From Asterionellopsis glacialis (Eukaryota; Bacillariophyta; Plagiogrammaphyceae; Rhaphoneidales; Asterionellopsidaceae): a DNA stretch of 11,210 nucleotides. The stretch's first letter is position 1. Every line of letters begins with the position of its first letter. Of the stretch, positions 1-8,193 are shown piece after piece. The stretch covers positions 5,260-16,469 of the forward strand of contig WKLE02001965.1 of assembly GCA_014885115.2 (NCBI GenBank), read 5' to 3'. The notes below the pieces were generated by a model that did no database searches, was not told the DNA's origin, and worked only from the letters and a program-made list of their open reading frames with translations. The translations under genes were made by a program, and so were the position numbers.

Positions 1-1175
1 GGACCATTACTACCACGCGAACTCTTCGTTCGACTTTGGGTGTTGTGGTAGGAAGAAGATTGCAAGATTCGTGGTTCCCAATGTAAAGATTGGAATACTT
101 CATCATCTGATAGTATTCTCCACTGTCCTTCTTGCAATTCACCCAAATCTAGTGATTGTCCAAATTTACTTCGATGAAGTTGCATAACGCCCGACTGCAC
201 TCCATGAAACATACGTCGTACTTGTCGATTTTTACCCTCGGCTATGGTAATAGAAACGAGTGTTGATTTAGGTGTCGGATGATCCAGAACCTCAAGAGAT
301 ATAGCAGGCTTTGTCCAACCGCCATACTTTGCCCCAATATCTACTCCACGTGTGCGTATCTGTTCTAACGCTTCCGAATCATCACCACTGTGGTGCCCCA
401 TAATGAGAGCTTCGTACGTCTTTGTAATGGCACCGCTGCCACTACTACTACTACTACCACCACCATCTGTAGTAAGGTCTCCATGAGATTTTGAGGTTGG
501 ATTGGTAGCATGATGTACAAGACCACCATCGTTTGTCAAAAGTAACAATCCTGTAGTATCTGCATCTAATCGACCAATAGCATGCCATTTGGATTGTATA
601 CCAGTCACTTCCTGGAAAGATAAAGATACCGGATTGGCATTAGTTTTGGCATCGGCAGTGCTAGCAACATAACCCTGCATAGTTTCAATATCTTCATAGA
701 CAGTTGTTCGTGTTGTTTCATTACCTGGACTATCTACTAATGTTGCAGCTGATACAGCATCGGCATTTGAATGGGAGGTAATGATGTTACGAGGTTTGTG
801 GTATAAAATAACAACAGTTCTTTCAGGAGGTTGGTTACGAATCCTGCCAGAAGCAGTTGAAGGAGTAGCAAATAATGTGAAGTGATCTTTCTTCCTTTTC
901 TCTGAACAAGTATTAGACCTTCTACGACAAAAAGTAGGAATGCTTTGTGTCAACCGTGATCTTTGTGATAATGTATGTTGTGTTTCGTGTAAAGAAAACG
1001 AAACTTTGTCCACTGCTGTTGTTTTTGTTATCGGAGGGAGATCTACAAAGCAAAAGGCAGTATCAACACTATTTGATGCGCAAGAAAAAGTTGTTCTTGG
1101 CAGCAATAAAAGGACAAATAATGGTAAAAGAATGTCGGCCGAGCTCATGAGTACCATTCGTATCGCAAACATCAT
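1..1175 (-). CDS. RsuA/RluB/RluE/RluF-family rRNA pseudouridine synthase, organelle-targeted presequence likely, 3' end outside window
   Basis: The frame is open from the first ATG at 1175 (an ATG ATG pair) to the window edge, about 391 codons; an in-frame TAA at 1320-1322 with no ATG in between supports this start. Family motifs are plain: VVILYHKPRNII at 121-132, HAIGRLDADTTGLLLLTNDG at about 198-217 with catalytic Asp204, KTYEALIMG at 252-260, and EGKNRQVRRMFHGV at 313-326 followed by LHRSKFG. Such enzymes isomerise a specific uridine in rRNA. The first ~110 residues hold a hydrophobic stretch (ILLPLFVLLLLP, 15-26) followed by a Ser/Thr/Arg-rich segment. This resembles the bipartite plastid presequence of diatoms, or else a secretory signal. 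No N-terminal S4 domain is evident, as in RluE. About 35-40 extra residues appear to sit before the catalytic motif, and a GGGSSSSSGSG run lies at about 238-248. Family assignment is secure; rRNA target and organelle are inference. Confidence 0.9.
   Translation of the reverse strand, partial: MMFAIRMVLMSSADILLPLFVLLLLPRTTFSCASNSVDTAFCFVDLPPITKTTAVDKVSFSLHETQHTLSQRSRLTQSIPTFCRRRSNTCSEKRKKDHFTLFATPSTASGRIRNQPPERTVVILYHKPRNIITSHSNADAVSAATLVDSPGNETTRTTVYEDIETMQGYVASTADAKTNANPVSLSFQEVTGIQSKWHAIGRLDADTTGLLLLTNDGGLVHHATNPTSKSHGDLTTDGGGSSSSSGSGAITKTYEALIMGHHSGDDSEALEQIRTRGVDIGAKYGGWTKPAISLEVLDHPTPKSTLVSITIAEGKNRQVRRMFHGVQSGVMQLHRSKFGQSLDLGELQEGQWRILSDDEVFQSLHWEPRILQSSSYHNTQSRTKSSRGSNG
443..457 (-). 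repeat. Five-unit trinucleotide repeat encoding Ser5
   Basis: Five consecutive act triplets on the plus strand read as five AGT serine codons on the coding strand. They lie inside the Gly/Ser-rich loop between the catalytic motif and the KTYEALIMG strand of the pseudouridine synthase. This is a likely slippage-prone microsatellite whose length may vary between alleles without harming the fold. Confidence 0.7.
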
Positions 1176-1926
1176 GAAGTCATGGTCGAAAGAAGATGAT
1201 TGTTGTGGTAAAATTGTATGTAGGACTCTAGAAGCTGCGTTATTGTGATGAGATGGGTGATGGATGGTGACACAGGTAGTGCGATGGCAGATGCTTTGAT
1301 GTTGTAATTTATTAAAGGGTTAAGGTTTATTATCAGCTATGGGTTTATTACCAAAAAAAGCTCGACAGAAGAAGAGAATCGGAGGAAGAAAAGCGTTCTG
1401 CACGAGTATGTCTACCGCTAGAATGTACTCCTGGTAATGGGAAGAAAAAAAAGAACTCTTCTTTGGACAGAGCGAAGAAGGTGACTGTACCAATCACATG
1501 AGTTCGCAATACTCTCCACCTAGCGCAGGATCCGCAGCATCTCCTCAATGCAGTGGGAAAGCAGAACATCGGCAGTCATCACATGCAATCATCTCTTTAA
1601 TGTCTAGAGAGCTCATTTTCTTGTTGCACAACTAACTACATCGGTAAGTCTCGCGTAATACATTAACGCATTGCTTTCGCTTATTTGCAACAAGAAGAGA
1701 GAAGAAAATGACACTGGTGCTACTCTAAAGATATTCATTGTCTGGAAAATTTTTTTTGTCTCGGTGTTGTCATTGTATGCTGAAAACAGAATTATATTCT
1801 GACACCAATCTTGTCAACACTGACACCATCAAACCTCCCCGAATATTTTCTGTCTCTCCTGTAATCATTTTCCCCCTTTGGCATTACTAGTCTGCTCTCA
1901 CAGATATAAAGCCTCACAGTGTAAAG
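1176..1926. other. Divergent intergenic region (shared 5' region of two genes)
   Basis: These 751 bp separate the divergent starts of the pseudouridine synthase (minus) and the aminotransferase (plus), so both promoters should lie here. No convincing gene was found. A 32-codon basic ORF on the plus strand begins at 1339, and a minus-strand ORF at 1348-1569 has a poly-Phe composition that looks accidental. A TATAAA at 1905-1910 is only 17 nt before the aminotransferase ATG, close for a core TATA box. GTAAGT at 1644-1649 and a pyrimidine-rich CTCTCACAG ending at 1903 could bound a 5'UTR intron, but this cannot be settled from sequence. An interrupted inverted repeat sits at 1613-1711. Confidence 0.6.
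1613..1711. repeat. Interrupted inverted repeat
   Basis: TCATTTTCTTGTTGCA at 1613-1628 has its reverse complement split in two downstream. TGCAACAAGAA at 1686-1696 pairs with the inner 11 bases and AAGAAAATGA at 1702-1711 pairs with the outer 10. The two halves are separated by a short GA-rich insertion. It could be a chance match in AT/GA-rich DNA or a structured 5' leader or operator element. Confidence 0.45.
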
Positions 1927-3272
1927 ATGCAGCGTATCTTGCGTAGTACCACATCATCTCTTTTCCGGGCTAGACCTAGTCGGGAGTTGTCAGTGCATCA
2001 TCATTATCAAAAACAACAACGATGGATTTCATCAGCTGACTTGACTATTGAACGTCGCACAGATAAAACACGGTTTGAGAATCGTCCGAAACAAGAAGAT
2101 TTGACATTTGGTACGACCATGTCAGATCATATGCTGGTTGCTGAATGGGATATGAAAAATCAATGGAGTGCTCCTAAAATTGTCCCCTACGAAGATCTAC
2201 GAATTAGTCCTGCTGCGACAGCGTTGCACTATGGACTTAGTTGCTTTGAGGGGATGAAAGCCTACAAGGCACTTTCTGATAAATCTCTGCGTTTGTTCCG
2301 TCCAGACTGTAACATGGCACGATTATCATCCTCCATGGAACGATTACAAATGCCAGGGTATGACTTTGATCAAAATGAACTAATTAAATGTATTGCAGAA
2401 TTAGTAAAGGTCGATCAAGACTGGATCCCTTACGGTGAAGGCTATTCATTGTATATTCGGCCTACTGTAATTGCAAGTCATCCCTTCTTAGGATTGGCAG
2501 CACCAGAAAGTTTGTTATTGTTCGTCATTACAAGTCCAGTTGGTCCGTACTTTAAGAGTGGATTTGCACCTGTACGACTTACGGCGGATAGTCCCTTCAT
2601 TCGTGCATGGCCAGGTGGTGCGGGGAATGTCAAAATCGCAGGTAATTATGCACCCACCATGAAACCGCAAAAGGTAGCATCTGACACAGGATATGGACAA
2701 GTACTCTGGTTGTTTGGAGAGAATGATGAAATAACAGAAGTGGGTGGGATGAACATTTTCTTTTTACTGCGCAACAAAGAAACTGGCAACACGGAACTGG
2801 TTACTCCGCCATTGACCAGAGGTGACATCTTACCAGGCGTCACTAGAAGGTCAATCCTTGAATTGTCGAAATCATGGGTACGTTTTTCCAGCTGTACACG
2901 TATTAATACATTTTTCTCTCCTCATTTTGCATCTCTCCGTGTATTCGACACAATTCTAACAATTACATTACTTATATCCATTTGTACACTTGATTTTTGC
3001 TACGCGTATTTTGAAAGGGTGAATTTGATGTTGTGGAACGATTCCCAACAATGCCAGAAATTCGTGATGCTGCAGACGAAGGACGTTTGATTGAAGCTTT
3101 TGGAGCCGGAACTGCTGCCGTTGTTACACCAATATCATGTATCAAATACCGGGGCGTTGATATTGAAATCCCCGCTACAGGTGACGTGACAAAACGAATC
3201 TGGGATACAATTACAGGCATTCAGTACGGTAATATTGAAGGTCCCGAAGGATGGAGTTTCAAGATTTCGTAG
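1927..3272 (+). CDS. Branched-chain amino acid aminotransferase, mitochondrial (two exons, 1927-2877 and 3018-3272)
   Basis: Spliced, this encodes 401 residues (317 + 84), a usual length for eukaryotic BCATs. It is a fold-type IV PLP enzyme that transfers the amino group of Leu, Ile or Val to 2-oxoglutarate. Visible landmarks are HYGLSCFEGMKAY at 101-113, the PLP lysine Lys236 in VKIAGNYAPT, and the class-IV signature E271-V-G-G-M-N-I-F278. TPPLTRGDILPGVTRRSI lies at 293-310. Exon 2 continues with GEFDVVERFPTM and ends near the family's conserved DIQYG-like segment (TGIQYGNIEG). The first 35 residues are rich in Arg, Ser and His with a single acidic residue (Glu20), and RWISS has an R-3-like cleavage context, so a mitochondrial location is likely. 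The redox CXXC of mammalian BCATs is replaced by AVVTP. It is divergent from the upstream gene and convergent with the downstream one. Confidence 0.95.
2878..3017 (+). other. Spliceosomal intron of the aminotransferase gene, phase 0
   Basis: The intron is 140 nt with boundaries TCATGG|GTACGT and TTGAAAG|GGTGAA. Splicing joins residue Trp317 directly to GEFDVV, which restores the family's usual 'W-G-E-F' junction. The length is not a multiple of three, so retention shifts the frame and gives a 387-codon product ending at 3090 without the C-terminal PLP-domain segment. Confidence 0.93.
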
Positions 3273-3526
3273 AAATTGTTCCTGATGAATAGAAGAGGTT
3301 CGGGTAAGGGTTGCATTTTTTTCTGAAAGCAGTCGATACCTTTTTGACACTGGGAGTAATCTCGATCGCATTGTCAAAGTCAATGGTTTGATTTGGTTTA
3401 CAGTACCTAGACTTAAAAATAATAACTAATGCTAGTATTAGTTGAAGTCGCAAAACTCTATGTTAGCTTAAAATTACAGTTTTGTTTGAGGACAGACCAA
3501 AATTATTTCTTGGTCTTCCCAAACCT
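3273..3526. other. Convergent intergenic gap
   Basis: The aminotransferase stop (TAG 3270-3272) and the stop of the minus-strand membrane protein gene (3527-3529) face each other across 254 bp. Both 3'UTRs and poly(A) sites must fit here. The stretch is AT-rich, with T runs around 3316-3323 and 3340-3345. I see no gene in it. Confidence 0.7.
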
Positions 3527-6500
3527 TTACACATTAGATTTGTAGACAAAAACTTGTCCGATATCCTGATTTCCCCCGATTGCAGTCTTTGGAGCACCGA
3601 CAGCAAGAAATTTGCCGTCCACAGTAAATGCGAGAGATTTACCAAACAATGCTTCAGATCTTGACGACAGAGGTTCACCTACCATCATCCATTCTTCGTC
3701 TTTTTCCTGGTAGATACGGACCGTACCGCTTTCTTCTCCAAGATTAGAATTAAACGGAGCACCACAGGCGAGTCGCTTCCCATCTTTAGTAATAGCCACA
3801 GATGCTCCACTTTGTTCCTTCTCAACCTCACCCTCCAATGTCTGGCCAACTTGATTCCACGATTGATTTTCAAATTTGAAAACCCTACACGAACCCACGT
3901 TTTTAACCTCACCACTTTCGGTCAGTTTATCGTGACCATTTGATCCAATCGCTATGTGGGAGCCACTAGGTGTAAGGGCCAATGAATACCCCGACAAGTC
4001 ACCAGCCGACTCTCCAACAATATCAGAACCAAGTAAATCCCACGTTTCTCCTCCTGTAATCGTCTCGTCTAGTTGGTAAATTTTCACACGTCCAGCATTC
4101 TTCAATTCATTTACCTGCGAACGTAGGACTCCAATTGCAACAATGTCTCCAGTCTGAGACATTCCAAGTGAGAAGCCGAAAAAATCTGTCTCTCCAACTC
4201 CTACCAGGGTTTGTCCGATCTGAACCCAGACACCTGAAAATAAATCCAATTTAAATATCCGCGCAAGTCCAGTATTTGATCCTGCCTTTGGTTCACCTAT
4301 AGCTAGACGTTCTCCATTACCAGAAATCGATACAGAAAATCCCGCATAGCTTACTTCTTCTGACCCGAATATCGTATCACCGAGTTGGTCCCAAGCATTA
4401 CTAGAATACTGTAGAACACGGGTATAGCCTCGATGGTCATCTTCACCAGCGTACGGAGCTCCAATAGCTAGACGCATGCCATCATTAGAGATTGAAATAG
4501 CAGTACCAAAATTGTCGCCATCACCCAACCCCTCGATATCAGGTCCGACCTTTTCCCACTGATCACCTTCTATAAGCTTGAATACTCGAACCTTATGCGC
4601 ATCTCTGAAACCAACAGCCAAGAAAGATCCATTTGAAGAGAAAGCGACCGATGAACCAGCGGTATCAGATGGTAATGATCCCGAAATTGTTTGTATCTTG
4701 GAATAAAGAAGGGTGGCAGGAGAAGCAGCATATGACGGCATTATCGATGGTGCCAAAGTTGGAGTAGTACTTGGAAATCCGGCTCCATCGGTCAATTGGT
4801 CATCTACAGATTTTTGATCACTCGATCTGTTTGCAAGGGGTATTGACAGACAGAGGACAAATATGGATACAAGGATAGCAATAAGGACCTTTAATCGGTG
4901 TTTCCAGATGAATGGTCCTACGAAACCTTCGATGCCTTTCTTTTCCCTTTCACTGAATCCCTCCAGTACAGCCCCCGCTCGATGAGAACGACTTGTGAAG
5001 CTGCTATAACTAAACCTGGTCCAGGCAGAGTTAAAATCTTTTCGATTTTCTCCTTCTGGTACTGGCTCTTTTGACGCCGATAGCTGAAACGAACTTCGCA
5101 GACTAAGACGCCTTCTTTCTTTTTTCTTCGGCTTCTTTTCGTTTGGTACCACAGGCGGGGCGACCTCCTCGTCTTCGCCAATTTTATCTAAAGTAGGATG
5201 CATTTGAGAGGCTTTCTTTCCTCGTGAAGAACGGGATGAACTAAAATTTGTCCCACCACTATGTACAGAGGGACTAGAACCCAACGATCTATCCGACCAC
5301 TTTTTTTCGTGAGTTGACCAGTCATAATCTAGTGAAGAAGAACCTGAATCATAATTGAAAGACCCGTGGAATTGATCTCTCGCTTCTTCTTCGTCGTAAT
5401 CATCTGTTCTATGGGTGGGTGAAGTTTTGGCGTGCGAATGATGAACTTTGTTTTCACTTGCTTTTTGCAAACTTGACGCTTCAGTAGAGGAATTATCTTC
5501 AATTAAAGACGGTGGAGTATCTGATTTTTTCAAAGCCTTTCTTCGTTCAGAGCTATTCGAGCGCTTACGTCTATTTTTATTTTTGTGGGTATCTTTCTTC
5601 AGATGCCCGTCCTCTTTCTCAGTCTGTTGTTCATCATCACTTCTATCACCGTCTATTTTAGCCTTTGGTGATAATACACCGTTTTTGCCACCTTTGTGAT
5701 TTCCCGGAGGGTTTCTCCTCTTACTGGAACTTTTATCTAACCCGTTTTTCTCTTTAATCTCTCGCCGATCTTTTTCAGGTTCTAATCTATTATTTGATTT
5801 TTCTTCAGTTCTCCCTTCTTTGCCCGCCACCTCCGTGGTCGTTTCAGTTGCAATAGTCCCATTTACAAAAATCTCTTCCGTGCTACCTTGTGAGGCGTCG
5901 ACTTTTTTCAAGTCTGATATTTCAACTGATTTAGGACGCGTATGGTCATCCTCTGTTGGACTTTGTAACATCGTTAGCTCAATGCCAATCGCAGCTGCTG
6001 TCTTTGCAAGATCGGTCGACGACATATGTCGTTCGTCTGTATTATTTTGAACATTTTCAAGGGATTTGCCTTCATCTGTTGCCAATGGCGAAAACGCACC
6101 TTTGCTATTGTCTCTGGTGCTCGGCTGCCCATTTTGGTGCGGATCCGTTTCATTGATTTTCATTTCCGGCATATTTGCAGCAGTCGTATCCGCACTAGAA
6201 AGCGTATGGGAATAAGGTGGTAGCGGTAAAGCTGTCTCAGATTCGGGCTCCGAATGATCGTCCGGTAACAGTCCCGTGTAGCCCATTCGCTCTAGGGCTC
6301 CTTTTGCCTCTATTAGTTCAAAGATGTCACTAGTAGATTTAATATCTGTGATGTCAGAATCAGTCTCCTTTCGTTCAATCAATGTCTCTTTCGTTTGGTT
6401 GAAGTCAGTTCCTACAGCTGAATATTCGGACATCTCCCCTGCATGTCCCGGAATAGTTGGTAAAATGTCCAATTGTTTTCTCCAAGGTCTCCGAGAATCA

Positions 6501-7930
6501 AACTCTTCTTCAACCATTTTGATGGGCTCTCGATGCTCGTTCGATCCACGTTTCCTCAACTCTGGGTTGAAGTCCTCGAATAAACTTTCTTCATCCGTTT
6601 CTTCAACCTCTGCTTCCTCGTGTTCAGTAGGTGCAACTGATGATTCCTGGTCTGCGTGTTGTAAATATTCAGTTCGATTGGTCACAAAGCCCATCAATAG
6701 AGACGCCTCAGACTGGTCATCATCATGTTTGTTGCGAGCCGTTCTACGACTTCTAAACGAACCTCTACTCGCAATAGATCTTGTTCCGGATAAACCACGA
6801 CCAGGCTTACTTCCCATTGCCTCGGCGTTCAATCGGTCCATTTTCCGTTGCAAACTGCTTGATACAGATTGACCGCTCCGAGACATCCGTGAGCTTTGCA
6901 ATGATGGTTGTCCATCTTGCTTGTCTCCTACCTCTGCATTTAATCGGTCCATTGTTTGTTGCAATTTATTGCTTGATGATGAATTTTTGATATCTTGTTG
7001 TGTTTGTTTGCTTTCGGACGTACTTTGCGTCTCAGTTTGTAATGTACTAGAACTTATTTGTTTATTGAAAAATGCCACCTGTGGCATTTGTATTTGCATT
7101 TGTCCGGTGTCTTCTACTACTAATGATTTCGATGAAACCCCAGATGAATGTAAAGATCGCATGGAAGACGAGTTATGAAATGGATTTGTAAGTTGCTTCT
7201 CTAGCTGGGGATTTAATACAGGCAGGAGATTTGGATTGGGAAGAGGAGCTGGAGGTACTATTATCTCATTGCTGTTTTGTATTGGTTCCGTTGACGCCTT
7301 TTCCAGCGCATTCACCATCTCCAACGACTTTCGTCTGTTCGCAACAGGTGAGTCAGCTTGTGCTTGTACTAATAATAAATTCCGTGACCTTGATGACATT
7401 CCCATTCCGCTGTGTGAGGACCCATCCATTCCCATTGTTCGTTTGATCGAATTCAGAGTAGTATACGATGACTGACTCCCTGGCAGGGAATCGATACTTG
7501 ACCGTTTTTTCGCTGCTTGTGCTAAGTACTCAGCATTCCAATCCATATTACCATTCATCCCCTGTGAAAGTTGTTCTTCATTGCCGTCGAATATGTTGTC
7601 CCATCTTGAATGTTCGGATCCGGTCATTGCAGTAGTTGTAAGGCTGCCTCTTCGTACTTGTGTACGAGGTGGAAATCCTGCTGAACTATTCCGTCGCAAC
7701 ATCATTGACTGACTCCCTGACAGACTCGATCTTCGTGCTTGTGGCATTCCAGGATTGCCCCGCTTTTGTATTGTTGTGCCCGACTGGACTCGAGTGAGAT
7801 TTTCTTCAGAAGGTTGTTTCATAAGCACCGCACCGTCTAAATTTCTTTGACTCGGAGTTCTAACTTGAACACCCAAACTTGGTCGACGATTCATCCTTTG
7901 TCGCTGTTGTGGTAATGATTCCTCGGCCAT
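3527..7930 (-). CDS. Large single-pass membrane protein with disordered cytoplasmic region and outer FG-GAP-like seven-bladed propeller
   Basis: This is an intronless ORF of 1467 residues; an in-frame TAA at 7937-7939 just upstream fixes ATG 7930 as the start. Residues 1-1010 are low-complexity, rich in Ser, Arg, Glu and Lys. They contain seven R/K-R-x-S kinase-type motifs, a duplicated MDRLNAE motif (327-333, 364-370), an acidic patch (435-453), a Lys/Arg cluster (783-803) and a juxtamembrane KKPKKKERRRLS block (932-943). One transmembrane helix spans about 1012-1034. Basic residues before it predict N-in, C-out topology. A Pro/Ser/Thr stalk (1050-1072) leads to seven repeats of about 45-60 residues, each with a G-x-x-(L/V/I)-A-(I/V/C)-G strand and, in six, a W-x-x-(V/L/I)-G strand. 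The architecture suggests a diatom surface receptor or adhesion protein. No enzymatic domain is seen and function is unknown. Confidence 0.85.
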   Translation of the reverse strand: MAEESLPQQRQRMNRRPSLGVQVRTPSQRNLDGAVLMKQPSEENLTRVQSGTTIQKRGNPGMPQARRSSLSGSQSMMLRRNSSAGFPPRTQVRRGSLTTTAMTGSEHSRWDNIFDGNEEQLSQGMNGNMDWNAEYLAQAAKKRSSIDSLPGSQSSYTTLNSIKRTMGMDGSSHSGMGMSSRSRNLLLVQAQADSPVANRRKSLEMVNALEKASTEPIQNSNEIIVPPAPLPNPNLLPVLNPQLEKQLTNPFHNSSSMRSLHSSGVSSKSLVVEDTGQMQIQMPQVAFFNKQISSSTLQTETQSTSESKQTQQDIKNSSSSNKLQQTMDRLNAEVGDKQDGQPSLQSSRMSRSGQSVSSSLQRKMDRLNAEAMGSKPGRGLSGTRSIASRGSFRSRRTARNKHDDDQSEASLLMGFVTNRTEYLQHADQESSVAPTEHEEAEVEETDEESLFEDFNPELRKRGSNEHREPIKMVEEEFDSRRPWRKQLDILPTIPGHAGEMSEYSAVGTDFNQTKETLIERKETDSDITDIKSTSDIFELIEAKGALERMGYTGLLPDDHSEPESETALPLPPYSHTLSSADTTAANMPEMKINETDPHQNGQPSTRDNSKGAFSPLATDEGKSLENVQNNTDERHMSSTDLAKTAAAIGIELTMLQSPTEDDHTRPKSVEISDLKKVDASQGSTEEIFVNGTIATETTTEVAGKEGRTEEKSNNRLEPEKDRREIKEKNGLDKSSSKRRNPPGNHKGGKNGVLSPKAKIDGDRSDDEQQTEKEDGHLKKDTHKNKNRRKRSNSSERRKALKKSDTPPSLIEDNSSTEASSLQKASENKVHHSHAKTSPTHRTDDYDEEEARDQFHGSFNYDSGSSSLDYDWSTHEKKWSDRSLGSSPSVHSGGTNFSSSRSSRGKKASQMHPTLDKIGEDEEVAPPVVPNEKKPKKKERRRLSLRSSFQLSASKEPVPEGENRKDFNSAWTRFSYSSFTSRSHRAGAVLEGFSEREKKGIEGFVGPFIWKHRLKVLIAILVSIFVLCLSIPLANRSSDQKSVDDQLTDGAGFPSTTPTLAPSIMPSYAASPATLLYSKIQTISGSLPSDTAGSSVAFSSNGSFLAVGFRDAHKVRVFKLIEGDQWEKVGPDIEGLGDGDNFGTAISISNDGMRLAIGAPYAGEDDHRGYTRVLQYSSNAWDQLGDTIFGSEEVSYAGFSVSISGNGERLAIGEPKAGSNTGLARIFKLDLFSGVWVQIGQTLVGVGETDFFGFSLGMSQTGDIVAIGVLRSQVNELKNAGRVKIYQLDETITGGETWDLLGSDIVGESAGDLSGYSLALTPSGSHIAIGSNGHDKLTESGEVKNVGSCRVFKFENQSWNQVGQTLEGEVEKEQSGASVAITKDGKRLACGAPFNSNLGEESGTVRIYQEKDEEWMMVGEPLSSRSEALFGKSLAFTVDGKFLAVGAPKTAIGGNQDIGQVFVYKSNV
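3530..4705 (-). other. Outer beta-propeller domain (residues 1076-1467)
   Basis: Seven 'G..LA.G' strands begin near residues 1101, 1151, 1206, 1261, 1323, 1384 and 1439. Six outer strands begin at W1125, W1180, W1235, W1297, W1358 and W1414. The last blade ends at VFVYKSNV and lacks its outer strand, while YSKIQTISGS at 1076-1085 supplies an extra one before the first blade. This is the Velcro-type ring closure of seven-bladed propellers. The repeats resemble the FG-GAP type by eye. Confidence 0.75.
4829..4897 (-). other. Transmembrane helix (residues 1012-1034)
   Basis: The segment RLKVLIAILVSIFVLCLSIP plus LAN is the only long hydrophobic stretch in the 1467-residue protein. It follows a basic stretch (FIWKHRLK) and precedes an Asp-containing, Pro/Ser/Thr-rich stalk. 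This pattern fits a type II orientation with the propeller outside the cell or in a secretory compartment. Confidence 0.88.
6821..6952 (-). repeat. Internal duplication around MDRLNAE (residues 327-333 and 364-370)
   Basis: Two copies of LQ-x(2)-MDRLNAE, each preceded by a Ser run, lie 37 residues apart. The DNA is also similar (aatcggtccatt in both copies), so this looks like a fairly recent tandem duplication or a constrained short linear motif. The motif could form a short amphipathic helix in an otherwise disordered region. Confidence 0.7.
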
Positions 7931-7952
7931 TTTGTATTAATTTTATTTTTTG

Positions 7953-7962
7953 ATATATAAGA
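7953..7962 (-). promoter_or_regulatory. Possible TATA-like element of the membrane protein gene
   Basis: CTTATATATC on the minus strand lies about 25-30 nt upstream of ATG 7930. A core TATA role would need a very short 5'UTR, so this is a weak call based on composition and position. Confidence 0.25.
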
Positions 7963-8193
7963 CAAGCACACCTACCGAAAATTGAAAATGTCGGAAAGCA
8001 ATCGTATCAAAAGTTTGTTGTAAACAATCCTCTAATATGGTCTCCCTTAAAAATTCAATTCACTTTGTAGGATGTTCTGGTGATAAACAACTGATTGATC
8101 TCGTCATGAATAAGTAAACACTATTATTGTCGACTTCGCGAATGTAGGAACTGTTTCTCCTTATCAAATGGGACTCGACCATGTATTGTGCAG

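Noticed and set aside
940..1248. Plus-strand ORFs opposite the pseudouridine synthase 5' end
   Set aside because: They are antisense shadows of the synthase presequence region, whose own frame shows clear family motifs downstream.
1339..1437. Plus-strand 32-codon basic ORF beginning MGLLPKKARQKKR
   Set aside because: It is too short to support without homology or transcript data. It could be an upstream ORF or chance; no known small ribosomal protein was recognised.
1348..1569. Minus-strand 73-codon ORF with a poly-Phe run
   Set aside because: The Phe run comes from an A-rich plus-strand tract. There is no domain or coding character, and it lies in a divergent promoter region.
6324..6872. 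Plus-strand 182-codon ORF inside the membrane protein gene
   Set aside because: It is antisense to a Ser/Glu-rich disordered region. Its Ser/Leu-rich composition mirrors the opposite strand and no domain is seen.
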